From assembly GCA_945860135.1 (NCBI GenBank), contig CAMAPK010000004.1, positions 55,611 through 119,610 on the forward strand: DNA of 64,000 nt. The letters run 5' to 3'. Below the pieces are notes generated by a model. It worked only from the letters and a program-made list of their open reading frames with translations, did no database searches and was not told the DNA's origin. This document shows positions 46,082 to 55,800 of this stretch, in pieces. The DNA is from Nitrosovibrio sp. Nv4. GTDB lineage: Bacteria > Pseudomonadota > Gammaproteobacteria > Burkholderiales > Nitrosomonadaceae. How positions within the stretch are numbered: position 1 is the stretch's first letter; every line of letters starts with the position of its first letter. The position numbers were made by a program, and so were the translations under genes.

Positions 46082-47146
46082 ATGACAAAACTGAAAAACG
46101 ATACGCTGATACGCGCGCTACTGCGCCAACCGACTGAATATACTCCGGTATGGCTGATGCGTCAGGCTGGGCGCTATCTCCCCGAATATAATCAGACGCG
46201 TGCCCGTGCCGGCGATTTTCTTTCGCTGTGCAAGAATCCCGATTTCGCCACGGAAGTTACCATGCAGCCGCTGGCACGATTTCCACTGGATGCGGCGATA
46301 CTGTTTTCCGACATCCTCACCATTCCGGATGCGATGGGGCTGGGGCTTTATTTCGCCGAAGGCGAGGGTCCCAAGTTCGAGCGGCCGTTGCGGGAGGAAT
46401 GGGAAATTCGCGCACTGACGGTGCCCGATCCGGCCGTGCATTTACGCTATGTGATGGATGCGGTGGCCCAGATTCGCAAGACGCTGGATAACCAGGTGCC
46501 GCTGATTGGTTTTTCCGGCAGTCCATTTACGCTTGCCTGCTACATGGTGGAAGGTTGCGGCGGTACTGATTTTCGGCAAATCAAAACCATGCTTTACCAG
46601 CGCCCCGATCTGCTGCACCACATTCTCAACATCAATGCCCAGGCAGTCATTGCCTATCTCAACGCGCAGATCGAATCCGGCGCGCAGGCAGTGATGATTT
46701 TTGATACCTGGGGCGGAGCGCTATCGCATAACGCCTATCAGGAATTTTCCTTGCGCTACATGAGCCAGATACTGGCCGGATTAATACGCGAGCATGGCGG
46801 CGCACGCATCCCTGCCGTGGTTTTCACCAAGGGTGGCGGGCTATGGCTGGAAAGCATTGCCAACAGCGGGTGTGATGCAGTGGGCCTTGACTGGACCGTG
46901 GATATCGCGGAAGCGCGGCGACGCATCGGCCACAAAGTTGCGCTGCAAGGCAATCTTGATCCGGCAGTATTGTTCGCTGCGCCGGAAATTATTATTGCTG
47001 AAACGGAAAAAATTCTTGCCGGCTATGGCAACGGCAGCGGCCATGTGTTCAATCTGGGACACGGCATTTCCCAGTTCACGCCGCCGGAGAGCGCCCTGAC
47101 CCTGGCGGAAGCTGTGCATGCCCTGAGCCGTAAATATCACCAGTGA
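46082..47146 (+). CDS. hemE: Uroporphyrinogen decarboxylase
   Basis: 354 residues from the ATG at 46082; the TTG at 46076 is less likely. [16 protein letters not shown] and [16 protein letters not shown] are the two family signatures, with [17 protein letters not shown] carrying the substrate-binding Asp. It removes four carboxyl groups from uroporphyrinogen III, the step after hemD. A MITE lies just downstream. Confidence 0.97.
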   Translation: MTKLKNDTLIRALLRQPTEYTPVWLMRQAGRYLPEYNQTRARAGDFLSLCKNPDFATEVTMQPLARFPLDAAILFSDILTIPDAMGLGLYFAEGEGPKFERPLREEWEIRALTVPDPAVHLRYVMDAVAQIRKTLDNQVPLIGFSGSPFTLACYMVEGCGGTDFRQIKTMLYQRPDLLHHILNINAQAVIAYLNAQIESGAQAVMIFDTWGGALSHNAYQEFSLRYMSQILAGLIREHGGARIPAVVFTKGGGLWLESIANSGCDAVGLDWTVDIAEARRRIGHKVALQGNLDPAVLFAAPEIIIAETEKILAGYGNGSGHVFNLGHGISQFTPPESALTLAEAVHALSRKYHQ

Positions 47147-47156
47147 CCAGTGCTAA

Positions 47157-47427
47157 GGAGCCACTGAACAAGTCCTCCGTGGAGCGCGTTGCTGGTAAAA
47201 TCGGGATGATTGCAAGGCGCGCGACGCAGGTCGTAGCTGGCCTACGAGGCCAAGGAGCGCAACGCAGCAAGTGCCAGATTTTGCCGCAACCCTACGGGAC
47301 TGGGCTTTGCGGGCGGTCTGCGGTGTCAGGCGCGTAGCGAAGGGAATGACCATTCGCGTCCTGCCTTTCGTGCATCCCATCCCGCAAAGCCGCCGTCGCG
47401 CCCGCGTGGGACTTGTTCAGTGGTTCC
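47157..47427. mobile_element. 271-bp MITE with 19-bp terminal inverted repeats, IS5-type
   Basis: The left end GGAGCCACTGAACAAGTCC (47157-47175) is the inverse complement of the right end GGACTTGTTCAGTGGTTCC (47409-47427) with one mismatch. It is flanked on both sides by CTAA (47153-47156 and 47428-47431), a target duplication that fits the YTAR preference of IS5-group elements. The inside holds a shorter inverted pair GGCTTTGCGGG / CCCGCAAAGCC and no transposase. It fills the hemE to response-regulator gap. Confidence 0.85.
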
Positions 47428-47500
47428 CTAATGGGGTACTTCTAACAATCCGGATTTCAGCGCCGCACTTCTTTGTAATGTTTCAGCAGGACACCCATCC

Positions 47501-48178
47501 GTGCATATACTCATAATCGAAGACGATCCCGCGATCGCTACCAATCTCTACGATTTTCTGGAAGCCCGCGGGCACAGTGTCGATGCAGCCGCTGACGGCA
47601 TCACCGGCCTGCATCTCGCGATCACACAACACTTTGACGGCATTCTGCTTGATCTCGGTTTGCCGGGTATGGACGGCATCACATTGTGCCGCAAGCTGCG
47701 GCAGGAAGCGCATCTGGACACGCCGGTGCTGATGCTGACCGCGCGCGACACGCTGGAGGACAAGCTGAAAGGTTTTGAACACGGGGCAGATGACTATCTG
47801 GTCAAGCCGTTTGCCTTGAGAGAAGTCGAGGCACGTCTGGTGGCAATGCACAAACGTCATAGCGGCAAGGTCACCAGCCGCATGCTGGAAACCGGCGATC
47901 TGTCATTCGACCCGAAAACGATGTCGATCATTTTCGCCGGTATAGGGGTCAAATTGCCGCCGAAATGTATTCGCCTGCTTGCGCTCATGATGAGCGAGTC
48001 CGGACGCGTATTCAGCCGGAAAGAACTCGAGTCGGGAGTGTGGGGGGATGCGCAGGAAACCAGTGATACCCTGCGCAGTCATATGCACGAACTGCGCCGC
48101 GCACTGATCCGGGCTGGCGGCTACGATCCGATCGAGACCGTCCACGGCCTCGGCTACCGCCTGATTACTCGTGCTTGA
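47501..48178 (+). CDS. OmpR-family response regulator
   Basis: 225 residues with a GTG start. The receiver domain has the acidic pair EDDP, the phosphorylated Asp in GILLDLGLPGMDG, and Lys in ADDYLVKPFAL. The C-terminal winged helix (PPKCIRLLALMMSESGRVFS, SDTLRSHMHELRRALIRAGG, IETVHGLGYRLI) binds DNA. It resembles the QseB/BasR type. It overlaps the start of the partner kinase by 8 nt. Its target genes are unknown; the divergence of this locus from the hem genes and its position directly before sbtA suggest carbon uptake as one possibility. Confidence 0.94.
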   Translation: MHILIIEDDPAIATNLYDFLEARGHSVDAAADGITGLHLAITQHFDGILLDLGLPGMDGITLCRKLRQEAHLDTPVLMLTARDTLEDKLKGFEHGADDYLVKPFALREVEARLVAMHKRHSGKVTSRMLETGDLSFDPKTMSIIFAGIGVKLPPKCIRLLALMMSESGRVFSRKELESGVWGDAQETSDTLRSHMHELRRALIRAGGYDPIETVHGLGYRLITRA

Positions 48179-49439
48179 GCTTAAGCGCGGTCTGCGCCTG
48201 CGCATTGCGCTAGCGTTCGCAATCTTCTGCATATTCGTCGTCGGCACCCTGGGCATCAGTCTTTATGTCGCTTCCGGCGATATTGAAGAGGCGCACATTG
48301 AGCAGGTCATTGAAATGGAGATGGACCATCTCATTGAGCGCTACCGTCAGCAGCCTGGTTTTATTCCACAAGCGGGTTCCAACCTCGAAGAGTACATCGT
48401 GCGCAACCATGTCGAGGATTTGCGGCTGCCCGATCACCTGCAGGGCCTCAACCAGAGGCGTCACATGGTATTTCGCGGCCCCCAGGAAGTCCGAGTCGCA
48501 GTACGGCACGTCGACGGGGTCAAGTTTCTTGTCGCGTATGAAATCGGGCTGCATGAGCAGCGCAAACAGGAGTTCGGGCTGCTGATCGGGTTGTCGCTGA
48601 TCCTGCTGGTCGGCGTAGCACTGGTGGTGGGATACCTGCTCGCCGGGCTGCTCGTCAGAGAAGTCGCCGACCTTGCCGAGAAAGTAAGGAATCTTGCGCC
48701 CGGCAATGTGCAGGGCGTAACACTGACACAGCCAGGGATGGATGAAGAAGTGGCGCAGCTGGCACACGCACTGGATGATTACCAGAGTCGTATCAGGCGC
48801 ATGCTGCAGCGCGAACAGGAGTTCACCGCCAACGTGAGCCATGAAATGCGCACCCCGATCACCACGATCCTGACGAGTTGCGAGTTGCTGGCGACTGAGC
48901 CGAGCATGCCCGAAAAGGTGCGCACCCGCATCGGTATGATCGAGGCGGCAGCGACCCGCATGGGCGAACAATTGCAGGCTTTGCTGTTTCTTGCCCGCGA
49001 ACAGGCGCTGGGCGTCACGGAACCGGTCGCAATCGCGGAATGCGTGTACAATGCGGCCGAGCCGTTACGCCTGGAAATCGCGCGTAAACACCTCGACTTT
49101 GAGGTAATAGTGGAGCCGGAAGCTGTCCTCACGCTCAACCGGCAAGCGCTGCACACCGCCCTGGTGAATCTGCTGCGCAACGCCGTGCAATATACCGCAC
49201 ATGGTTCTGTGCGGGTGAAATTCAGCGGGCGCGAGCTCACGATCTCCGATTCGGGCATCGGTATCGAACCTTCTTACCTGCCTTTCCTGTTCGAACGCTT
49301 TTTCCGGGGTTCGACCCAGGGCGAAGGTCTGGGGATCGGGCTGGCCATCGTCAAGCGCATTTGCGATCACTACGGCTGGCACATCGAAGTCGACAGCACG
49401 CCCGGGCAGGGTGCAACTTTTCATATCACCTTTCCCTGA
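48171..49439 (+). CDS. Sensor histidine kinase
   Basis: 422 residues, GTG start overlapping the regulator gene. A first membrane segment (RIALAFAIFCIFVVGTLGIS), a periplasmic loop of about 110 residues (with IIEQVIEMEMDHLIERYRQQ-like helices and RHMVFRGPQEVRVAVRHVDG), a second segment (LLIGLSLILLVGVALVVGYL), a HAMP-like linker, the H box FTANVSHEMRTPITTI and the ATPase boxes NLLRNAVQYT, ISDSGIGI, GLGIGLAIV. All catalytic motifs are intact. The sensed signal is unknown. Confidence 0.94.
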   Translation: MLELKRGLRLRIALAFAIFCIFVVGTLGISLYVASGDIEEAHIEQVIEMEMDHLIERYRQQPGFIPQAGSNLEEYIVRNHVEDLRLPDHLQGLNQRRHMVFRGPQEVRVAVRHVDGVKFLVAYEIGLHEQRKQEFGLLIGLSLILLVGVALVVGYLLAGLLVREVADLAEKVRNLAPGNVQGVTLTQPGMDEEVAQLAHALDDYQSRIRRMLQREQEFTANVSHEMRTPITTILTSCELLATEPSMPEKVRTRIGMIEAAATRMGEQLQALLFLAREQALGVTEPVAIAECVYNAAEPLRLEIARKHLDFEVIVEPEAVLTLNRQALHTALVNLLRNAVQYTAHGSVRVKFSGRELTISDSGIGIEPSYLPFLFERFFRGSTQGEGLGIGLAIVKRICDHYGWHIEVDSTPGQGATFHITFP

Positions 49440-49559
49440 CCACAATACTGTGGGCCTCACAAATTCATCACATCTAAAAGATGTTTTCTTCACATTTGCT
49501 ATGCTAACTTGCTGCACTCGTATCGCTAGTAGAAAACCAATCAAATAGGGAGATAACGA

Positions 49560-50513
49560 ATGCCAACCGTGCAACCAGTAGTACTATTTTTCATCTTGGG
49601 CGTTTTGGCCGGGGTATTGAAATCCGACCTCAAGATTCCTGAGGCTTTATACAAAAGCATGAGCCTCTTCCTGTTGATCGCGATCGGTCTCAAGGGCGGG
49701 GTGTCGATGGCCAAGTACGAAATCATGGAAGTGCTGCCCATTGCCCTGTCCATGGTGGTGCTCGCGGCATTGGTTCCGCTGTGCGCCTACCCTATATTGA
49801 AGTATGTGGGCAAATTCAACCAGGCTGACTCGGGCGCCATTGCCGCCCACTACGGTTCGGTGAGCGCGGTGACCTTCGCCGTGGGTATTGCCTTCCTGGA
49901 AGGTGAGGGGCAGACCTCCGAGGGTTACATGGTCCTGATCATGGCGCTGATGGAAATACCGGCACTGGTAACCGGCACGATCCTGGCGCGGCGCGGCGCC
50001 GGAGGCGAAACCGCATGGGGCAAACTGATGCACGAGATTCTGACCGGCACCAGTATTTTCCTGATGGTGGGCGGGGTTATCATCGGTTATTACGCCGGTA
50101 TCGTGAAACTGGTTTCACCACTGGACAAGATGTTCATGGACCTGTTCATGGGGGTACTGGCTTTCTTCCTGCTGGAGATGGGTCTGCTGGCATCGGCGCG
50201 ACTGGCGGCAATCAGGGCAAAAGGCACATTCCTGATCGTGTTCGGCATCATGTTCCCGCTAGCAGCCGGGTTACTGGGCGCTTTCCTGGGCAGCGCATTC
50301 GGACTGTCGCTTGGCGGCACCACAATGCTCGCTGTACTGTACGCCAGCTGCTCTTACATCGCGGCTCCCGCAGCCATGCGCATCGCAGTGCCGGATGCGG
50401 ATCCTGCGGTATCGATCGGCGCTTCCCTCGGGGTGACCTTTCCATTTAATATATTTGTCGGCGTGCCGATTTACTATGAGATGGCGAAATTTTTCGTCGG
50501 CGGTCCAGCATAG
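49560..50513 (+). CDS. sbtA: Sodium-dependent bicarbonate permease SbtA
   Basis: 317 residues with AGGGAG seven bases before ATG. The protein is almost entirely hydrophobic, with about ten membrane segments in two inverted halves. VLFFILGVLAGVLKSDLKIP at the start, SMSLFLLIAIGLKGGVSMAK, GAIAAHYGSVSAVTFAVGIA and AVLYASCSYIAAPAAMRIAV are SbtA/DUF897 landmarks; the paired GS-x-S turns are the Na+ and bicarbonate binding sites in the cyanobacterial structure. It imports HCO3- with Na+. A PII-like gene follows 53 nt later, as SbtB follows SbtA in cyanobacteria. Confidence 0.95.
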   Translation: MPTVQPVVLFFILGVLAGVLKSDLKIPEALYKSMSLFLLIAIGLKGGVSMAKYEIMEVLPIALSMVVLAALVPLCAYPILKYVGKFNQADSGAIAAHYGSVSAVTFAVGIAFLEGEGQTSEGYMVLIMALMEIPALVTGTILARRGAGGETAWGKLMHEILTGTSIFLMVGGVIIGYYAGIVKLVSPLDKMFMDLFMGVLAFFLLEMGLLASARLAAIRAKGTFLIVFGIMFPLAAGLLGAFLGSAFGLSLGGTTMLAVLYASCSYIAAPAAMRIAVPDADPAVSIGASLGVTFPFNIFVGVPIYYEMAKFFVGGPA

Positions 50514-50566
50514 TAGAGCGGACAGATTTCAACTCAACCATTGTTTGATCATTTCCGGGGAAAGTC

Positions 50567-50884
50567 ATGAATAACACGATAGCAATGAAACGATTCGAGA
50601 TCGTCGTTGATGAAGAAAAACTCAACGAGCTGATCGCGTTGCTGGGGGAAGCCGGCGTGCGCGGCTATACCTTCATCAAGAATACGGGCGGCCTCGGCTC
50701 GCGCGGCGAACGGCGCCCCGACGGCCTCTTCCTGCAGGAAGAGAATGCCATGGTGATTCTCGCCTGCCAGCAAGAGCAGGCGCAGAAGTTAGTTGCTACA
50801 CTGCGCCCCAAGCTGAAGGAATTCGGCGGTATGTGCCTGATTTCGGACTGTCTCTGGGTGGAAGGGCCGGCAGTCTCATATTGA
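50567..50884 (+). CDS. PII-like signalling protein, carboxysome/SbtB type (copy 1)
   Basis: 105 residues. MKRFEIVVDEEKLNELIALL, GEAGVRGYTFIKNTGGLGSR and FGGMCLISDCLWVEGPAVSY show the PII fold with a shortened T loop; the C-terminal Cys-containing segment is typical of the CPII group next to bicarbonate transporters in chemoautotrophs. Known members bind adenine nucleotides and respond to bicarbonate or energy charge. It should gate SbtA. It is about 90% identical to the copy at 62232-62549. A 14-bp hairpin terminator follows. Confidence 0.9.
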   Translation: MNNTIAMKRFEIVVDEEKLNELIALLGEAGVRGYTFIKNTGGLGSRGERRPDGLFLQEENAMVILACQQEQAQKLVATLRPKLKEFGGMCLISDCLWVEGPAVSY

Positions 50885-51037
50885 TTTTGATTTTTCCATC
50901 AGGCGTCGCGATGGGCAGTGGTCGAGTGCAGACTGTCTTCAGATAGTTTGCACTGCGTCACTGCACCAGGCTAAAAAGTCCCAGCTGTGACTGGCTGGCT
51001 TCCCCTGATGCAACCTTCTCAACTCATTAAAACGGTG

Positions 51038-51070
51038 ACGGCTGCATGGTCGTAGTGACCATGCAGCCGT
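51038..51070 (+). terminator. Terminator-like hairpin after sbtA-PII
   Basis: A perfect 14-bp stem ACGGCTGCATGGTC / GACCATGCAGCCGT with a 5-nt loop, followed by TTAAT. It separates the sbtA unit from the dab operon. Confidence 0.65.
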
Positions 51071-51237
51071 TTAATCGAGGGTTGGCAAGAGAGCTTCATC
51101 CTGTTGGATGAAGTGAGGCCCAAGATATTGTCGCGTCAGAAAAGGGGAGGGGCAGGGATGCGGGATACTTCCGGTGAGCGAATTCGCGTCGAGTGTGGCC
51201 CAGTTGCGGTCAGTTTGTTGCATGCGTGGCTGCTTTC

Positions 51238-51266
51238 CTGCATGAAATACATCCTGCGAAATGCAG
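51238..51266. promoter_or_regulatory. Candidate operator upstream of the dab operon
   Basis: CTGCAT and ATGCAG form an inverted repeat with 17 nt between, about 110 nt before the first dab-operon gene. A TTGCAT -35-like box lies just before it. Candidate site for a regulator such as a LysR-type protein; weak. Confidence 0.3.
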
Positions 51267-51376
51267 TATTCACTATGCGGGCGGTGGATCCGCTGCCGAC
51301 CCGCATCTGCCAGGGAGACTGCCCCCAGGGCGTACGCTTTTTCAAGTCTCGTCTTCAAGCATAAAGGCGGGCGGCC

Positions 51377-52849
51377 ATGGGGATACTCAGCTTATTGCTT
51401 TGGACCCCGATTGCCGGCATTCTGGTTTTGTCTTTCACGTCCGGTCAGGACACCCGTTCGATTCGTTTCTTCGCCAACCTGTTTGCCGCCCTCACATTTC
51501 TGCTCAGTTGCTGGCTGGTCATCATTTACGATCAGCAGGATAGCGCCATTCAGTTCGGTGAACAGTTTACGCTCAACCCAAAATTAGGCAGTGCTTTCGC
51601 CCTGGGTGTTGACGGCCTGTCGATCCCCATGCTGGTATTGGCGACGTTGCTCACGTCCATTGCAATGCTCGCTTCTTTTACCATTTCTAACAGTATTAAA
51701 AGTTTTCATATTTGTATCCTGTTGCTGGAGTTCGGCATGTTGGGTGTGTTCCTGGCACAGGATTGGGCGTTGTTCTACATCTTCTGGGAATTGACTTTAA
51801 TCCCGCTGTTTTTTCTGATCGACCGCTGGGGCGGTAAACGGCGGCACACGGCCAGTCTCAACTTCGTGCTGTACACGATGGGCGGTTCGATTTTCATGCT
51901 CATTAGTTTGCTCGCGATTGGTCACTATATGCCTGAACACGGCGGTTCGTTGATGGCCTCGATGAGTGAGGCGGCGCAAAGCATGCCACGGGATGAGCAA
52001 GTCTGGGTGCTACTGGGTCTTTTGATCGGTTTCGGGGTCAAGATGCCGATTTTCCCAATGCATGGCTGGCTGCCTCTGGCCCACGTTGAGGCACCCAGCC
52101 CGGTCAGTATCCTGCTGTCCGGCGTTTTGCTGAAAATGGGTTCTTATGGCCTGATACGGGCCGTGGTGATGCTGCCGGAGGCTGCGCAGATATTGCAGCC
52201 ATGGCTGGTTTTCCTGGCTTTATTCGGGATGATTTACGGCGGTTTATTGGCCTGGCGGCAAAGCGATCTCAAAGCGATGGTGGCTTATTCTTCGGTCAGC
52301 CACATGGGCATAGTCTTGTTGGGCATTGCCGCCTTGAATGAAACGGGACTCACTGGCGCAGTCTTGCAGATGAGCGCTCATGGATTGATTGCGGGTGCGA
52401 TGTTTCTACTGGTGGGGTTGCTGTATGAACGCACTCACACCCGCAACATTCAGGATTACAGCTCTCTGGTCCAGGTGATGCCGCGGTTTGCCTTGTTCAT
52501 GACCTTAACCTTATTCGCGGCGATGGGCTTGCCGGGTTCGGTAGGTTTTATTGCCGAATTGCATGCTGTTATCGGCGGCTATCAGCAATGGGGCAGCTTG
52601 ATGGTATTTTTCAGCCTGAGCATCCTGATCAGTTCTGCCTATGCCATTCGCACCATTGGCTTGTTATTCACCGGTCCGGTAAAACCGCAGATGCGAGAGA
52701 TCGAAGATTTGCGTACCCCCGAGTTATTGGCAGCCGGCCTACTGGTTACAGGTATCGTGTTGTTTGGTCTGCTGCCTGAGCCGCTGATTGACTTGTCGTC
52801 AGCAACCCTGGGCCACATGAGCAGCTTGATCAGTCAACGTATTCAATAG
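51377..52849 (+). CDS. NuoM-type antiporter-like subunit, first gene of the dab operon
   Basis: 490 residues with about 14 membrane helices. The proton-path residues of canonical NuoM are all present: Glu in FYIFWELTLIPLFFLI, Lys in GFGVKMPIFPMHGWLPLAHV, Lys in RQSDLKAMVAYSSVSHMG, His in QMSAHGLIAGAMFLLVG and Glu in VGFIAELHAVIGG. It therefore looks able to translocate protons. There is no respiratory complex I operon here; the next gene, 9 nt on, is dabA. This points to a subunit of an enlarged DAB-type complex. Confidence 0.9.
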   Translation: MGILSLLLWTPIAGILVLSFTSGQDTRSIRFFANLFAALTFLLSCWLVIIYDQQDSAIQFGEQFTLNPKLGSAFALGVDGLSIPMLVLATLLTSIAMLASFTISNSIKSFHICILLLEFGMLGVFLAQDWALFYIFWELTLIPLFFLIDRWGGKRRHTASLNFVLYTMGGSIFMLISLLAIGHYMPEHGGSLMASMSEAAQSMPRDEQVWVLLGLLIGFGVKMPIFPMHGWLPLAHVEAPSPVSILLSGVLLKMGSYGLIRAVVMLPEAAQILQPWLVFLALFGMIYGGLLAWRQSDLKAMVAYSSVSHMGIVLLGIAALNETGLTGAVLQMSAHGLIAGAMFLLVGLLYERTHTRNIQDYSSLVQVMPRFALFMTLTLFAAMGLPGSVGFIAELHAVIGGYQQWGSLMVFFSLSILISSAYAIRTIGLLFTGPVKPQMREIEDLRTPELLAAGLLVTGIVLFGLLPEPLIDLSSATLGHMSSLISQRIQ

Positions 52850-52858
52850 GACATTGCC

Positions 52859-55800
52859 ATGCACACGCACACGCACACAGCCTCTGAATCCCTTGGCAGT
52901 CGCGAACAGGTTATCGCGGCGCTGGATCATTTGGATCATGTCCTTCCTGGGCAAGGACCGATCCATGATTTTGTCCACCACAATACCATTCATGGTTTTC
53001 AGCATCTGCCATTTGAAGAGGCGCTGGCAGCATACGAAGCATTAACCGGTACCTTCGGCTATCTTCCTGAAGCACAAAACCGGGAGTTTTATCAGCAGGG
53101 ACGGATTAATGACCGGGATCTGTTTGCGGCACTTGCGCATAACCCGCAGTTGCAGGCTGAGCAAATCGTTGGTACAGCGGGTGACTTAACGATCACGCGC
53201 AAAGATGTTTATCGCATCGCCATGTTATTTGACCTGCAAGCCCTTACTGTCAGTCAATTGAACTGGCAAATAGAAGAGTTGGATGCGTTGGGCACAGTGC
53301 AAGCTGATGTGCCTGAGCAAGTCCGCAGGCGCTTGCTGGCAAACAGCACCGACCAGAGTGCTGGCGTCAGGCAGTTGTGGGAAAGTATTTCGGATAAGCT
53401 GGGACTGGAACAGGTTAACCTGCACCCGGAGAACATGCTTGATTTGTCGCTGGAGCAGGCTGAGGTCTGGCTGGAGAAAATTCATTCCAGTGATCCGGAT
53501 AGCGGCGGTCTTACGCTGCATCAGCGTATGCGGCAACAAGCCAGCGCTTCACTGGATGAGTTGCTGGCCCAACTCGGCGACAGCATTACCCTGCGCGGTT
53601 TTGTCCTGGCATTAAGCGGGATCGACATTCTCTACTCCGTTCGTCCGCAAATGATACGCATCTGTGCGTCTGCCCTGGACGAAGGCGTGGCCGCCTGGCA
53701 ACTGCCGGAACGTAGCCGCTTGGGCCTGTACGCCGCCTGGCGGGCAACGGCTCAATACGACATGAATCCGTTCTTGCACGATTTGCCTGGCTGGCAGCAG
53801 ATCGTGGCGGAATCACCCGAGGATGCAGTTGATACCATTATCCAGCAATTGACCCAACTGGAGATACCGCATGATAAATGGGAGGGGTATCTGCAGCGGC
53901 TGGCGCTTGAATTACCGGGCTGGTCGGGGTTGATCAACTGGCGGCAACATCATCCGCAATACCATGCCGAGAACGATGCAGCGCCGAAGCTGGCGGATTA
54001 TCTGGCTATCCGGCTGATTCTGGACAGACTCTGGCTTAATCAGGCCTGTCATGAAACCTGGAAAATTGAAGCCAAACTGAGTTCATTGCAATTCTATTTC
54101 CGTAAGAATCTATCGGAATTCATGGTGCGCAGCCAACTATATCAGGGCGGCCTGCCGGAATACCTGACGCAGCCGGCGGAATCATTGATAAGCCGCACCG
54201 GTTCCGAACGGCATAAACAATCCGACTGGCAGCAGCTCGCCGATCTGGTCTGGACATGGCAATTCAGCCCGATGGCGGAAACCAATGCTGGAAGCTGTGG
54301 CTTCAATGGTGGCTGGCGTCTGTTTCGTCTATGCCAGCATCTGGGACTCAATGCCGCATATGTTCAACAGTTGCAGCAAAAAGACCTGCAGCAGATGTTG
54401 GCGTTACTGGATGAATTCAACCTGACTGAGCGCAGCAAGGTTTGGCTTGATGCTTACGAGTATCATTATCGGGAAGAATTATTTCAGGCATTGCGCGCCA
54501 ACCATAACCGTGGCCGCTGGGCGCGGCGCGATAAACGTCCTCAGGCACAAGTGGTATTTTGTATTGATGAGCGTGAAGAAAGTATTCGGCGTCATCTTGA
54601 GGAAATCAATCCCGCCATTGAAACGCTTGGTGCCGCTGGGTTCTTCGGGATCCCGATGAATTATAAAGGACTGGACGACCATCACCGGACAGCACTGTGT
54701 CCAGTGGTCGTGACGCCAGTTCACGAAGTCGACGAGATCCCGAGGAAAGGCGCTGACGAGGTGCTACATGCACATAACAGCGGACGCAACCTCTACAAAC
54801 GACTCGCTTATTTGCTGAACCAGAGCCTTCGCCGCAATGTGTTGTTATCGTATGCAGCCATCGACGCACTGGCTCCATTTACTTTAACCACATTATTAAG
54901 TAAAACATTTCTGCCTACCTATTTTAATGCAGCCAATAGCAACCTGCGGCAAAGTATCTTACGCGAAGTGCCGACTGAGTTGCTATTCACTGCCGCAGAT
55001 ACGGCTGGCCCGGCAACCCTTGAGAATCCGCGATTGGGTTTTACAACGACTGAACAGGCTGACCGGCTTGCCGGATTCTTGCGCAATGCTGGCCTGACTT
55101 ATGGCTTTGCGCCGATCGTTTGTTTTATGGCGCATGGTTCAACCAGTCAAAATAATCCCCACGAAGCTGCCCACGATTGTGGTGCTTGTAGCGGGCGGCG
55201 TGGCGGTCCGAATGCACGTGTATTTGCGGCAATGGCCAACCGCCCCGAAGTGCGTGCCTTGTTGGCGCAGCGGGGGATCGTGATTCCTGAAGATAGCTGG
55301 TTCGTCGGTGCCGAACATGATACTTCCAGTGATGTCGTTACCTGGTATGACGTAGAAGACGTTCCGCAAAAATTACGAGCTGCTTTCGATGACTGTCAAA
55401 CCTGCGTTTTGCAGGCCCGGGCGGCCTCCGCTCAAGAGCGTTGCCGGCGCTTTTTCTCAGCCCGCAATCCGGCATCGCCTGAAGCAGCCATGCGCCATGT
55501 AACAAATCGTTCCAATGATCTGAGTCAGGTTCGTCCCGAATATGGACACGCTACCAATGCCTCAGCGGTCATCGGTCGACGCTCCGTCACGCAGGGGATA
55601 TTTCTGGATCGGCGCGCTTTTCTTATTTCCTACGATGCAACTCAGGATCCCGATGGCAAGCTGCTCGAAAACGTTCTGCTGACGGTAGGTCCCGTTGGCG
55701 CCGGGATTAATCTGGAATACTACTTTTCCACGATCAATAATGAGCGTTTTGGCTGTGGTACCAAAATCCCACACAACATCATCGGTCTATTCGGCGTGAT

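Larger units (their letters stand above)
50885..51376. other. Intergenic region ahead of the dab operon
   Basis: About 490 nt. Besides the hairpin at 51038-51070 there is a small perfect hairpin CTTCATCC-tgtt-GGATGAAG near 51091 and an inverted pair CTGCAT / ATGCAG at 51238-51266 next to a TTGCAT...CATGAA promoter-like pair. The 86-aa ORF 51104-51364 has no recognisable character. Confidence 0.45.

Noticed and set aside
51104-51364. 86-aa ORF just before the dab operon
   Set aside because: No recognised pattern, no ribosome binding site, spans hairpins and a likely promoter.
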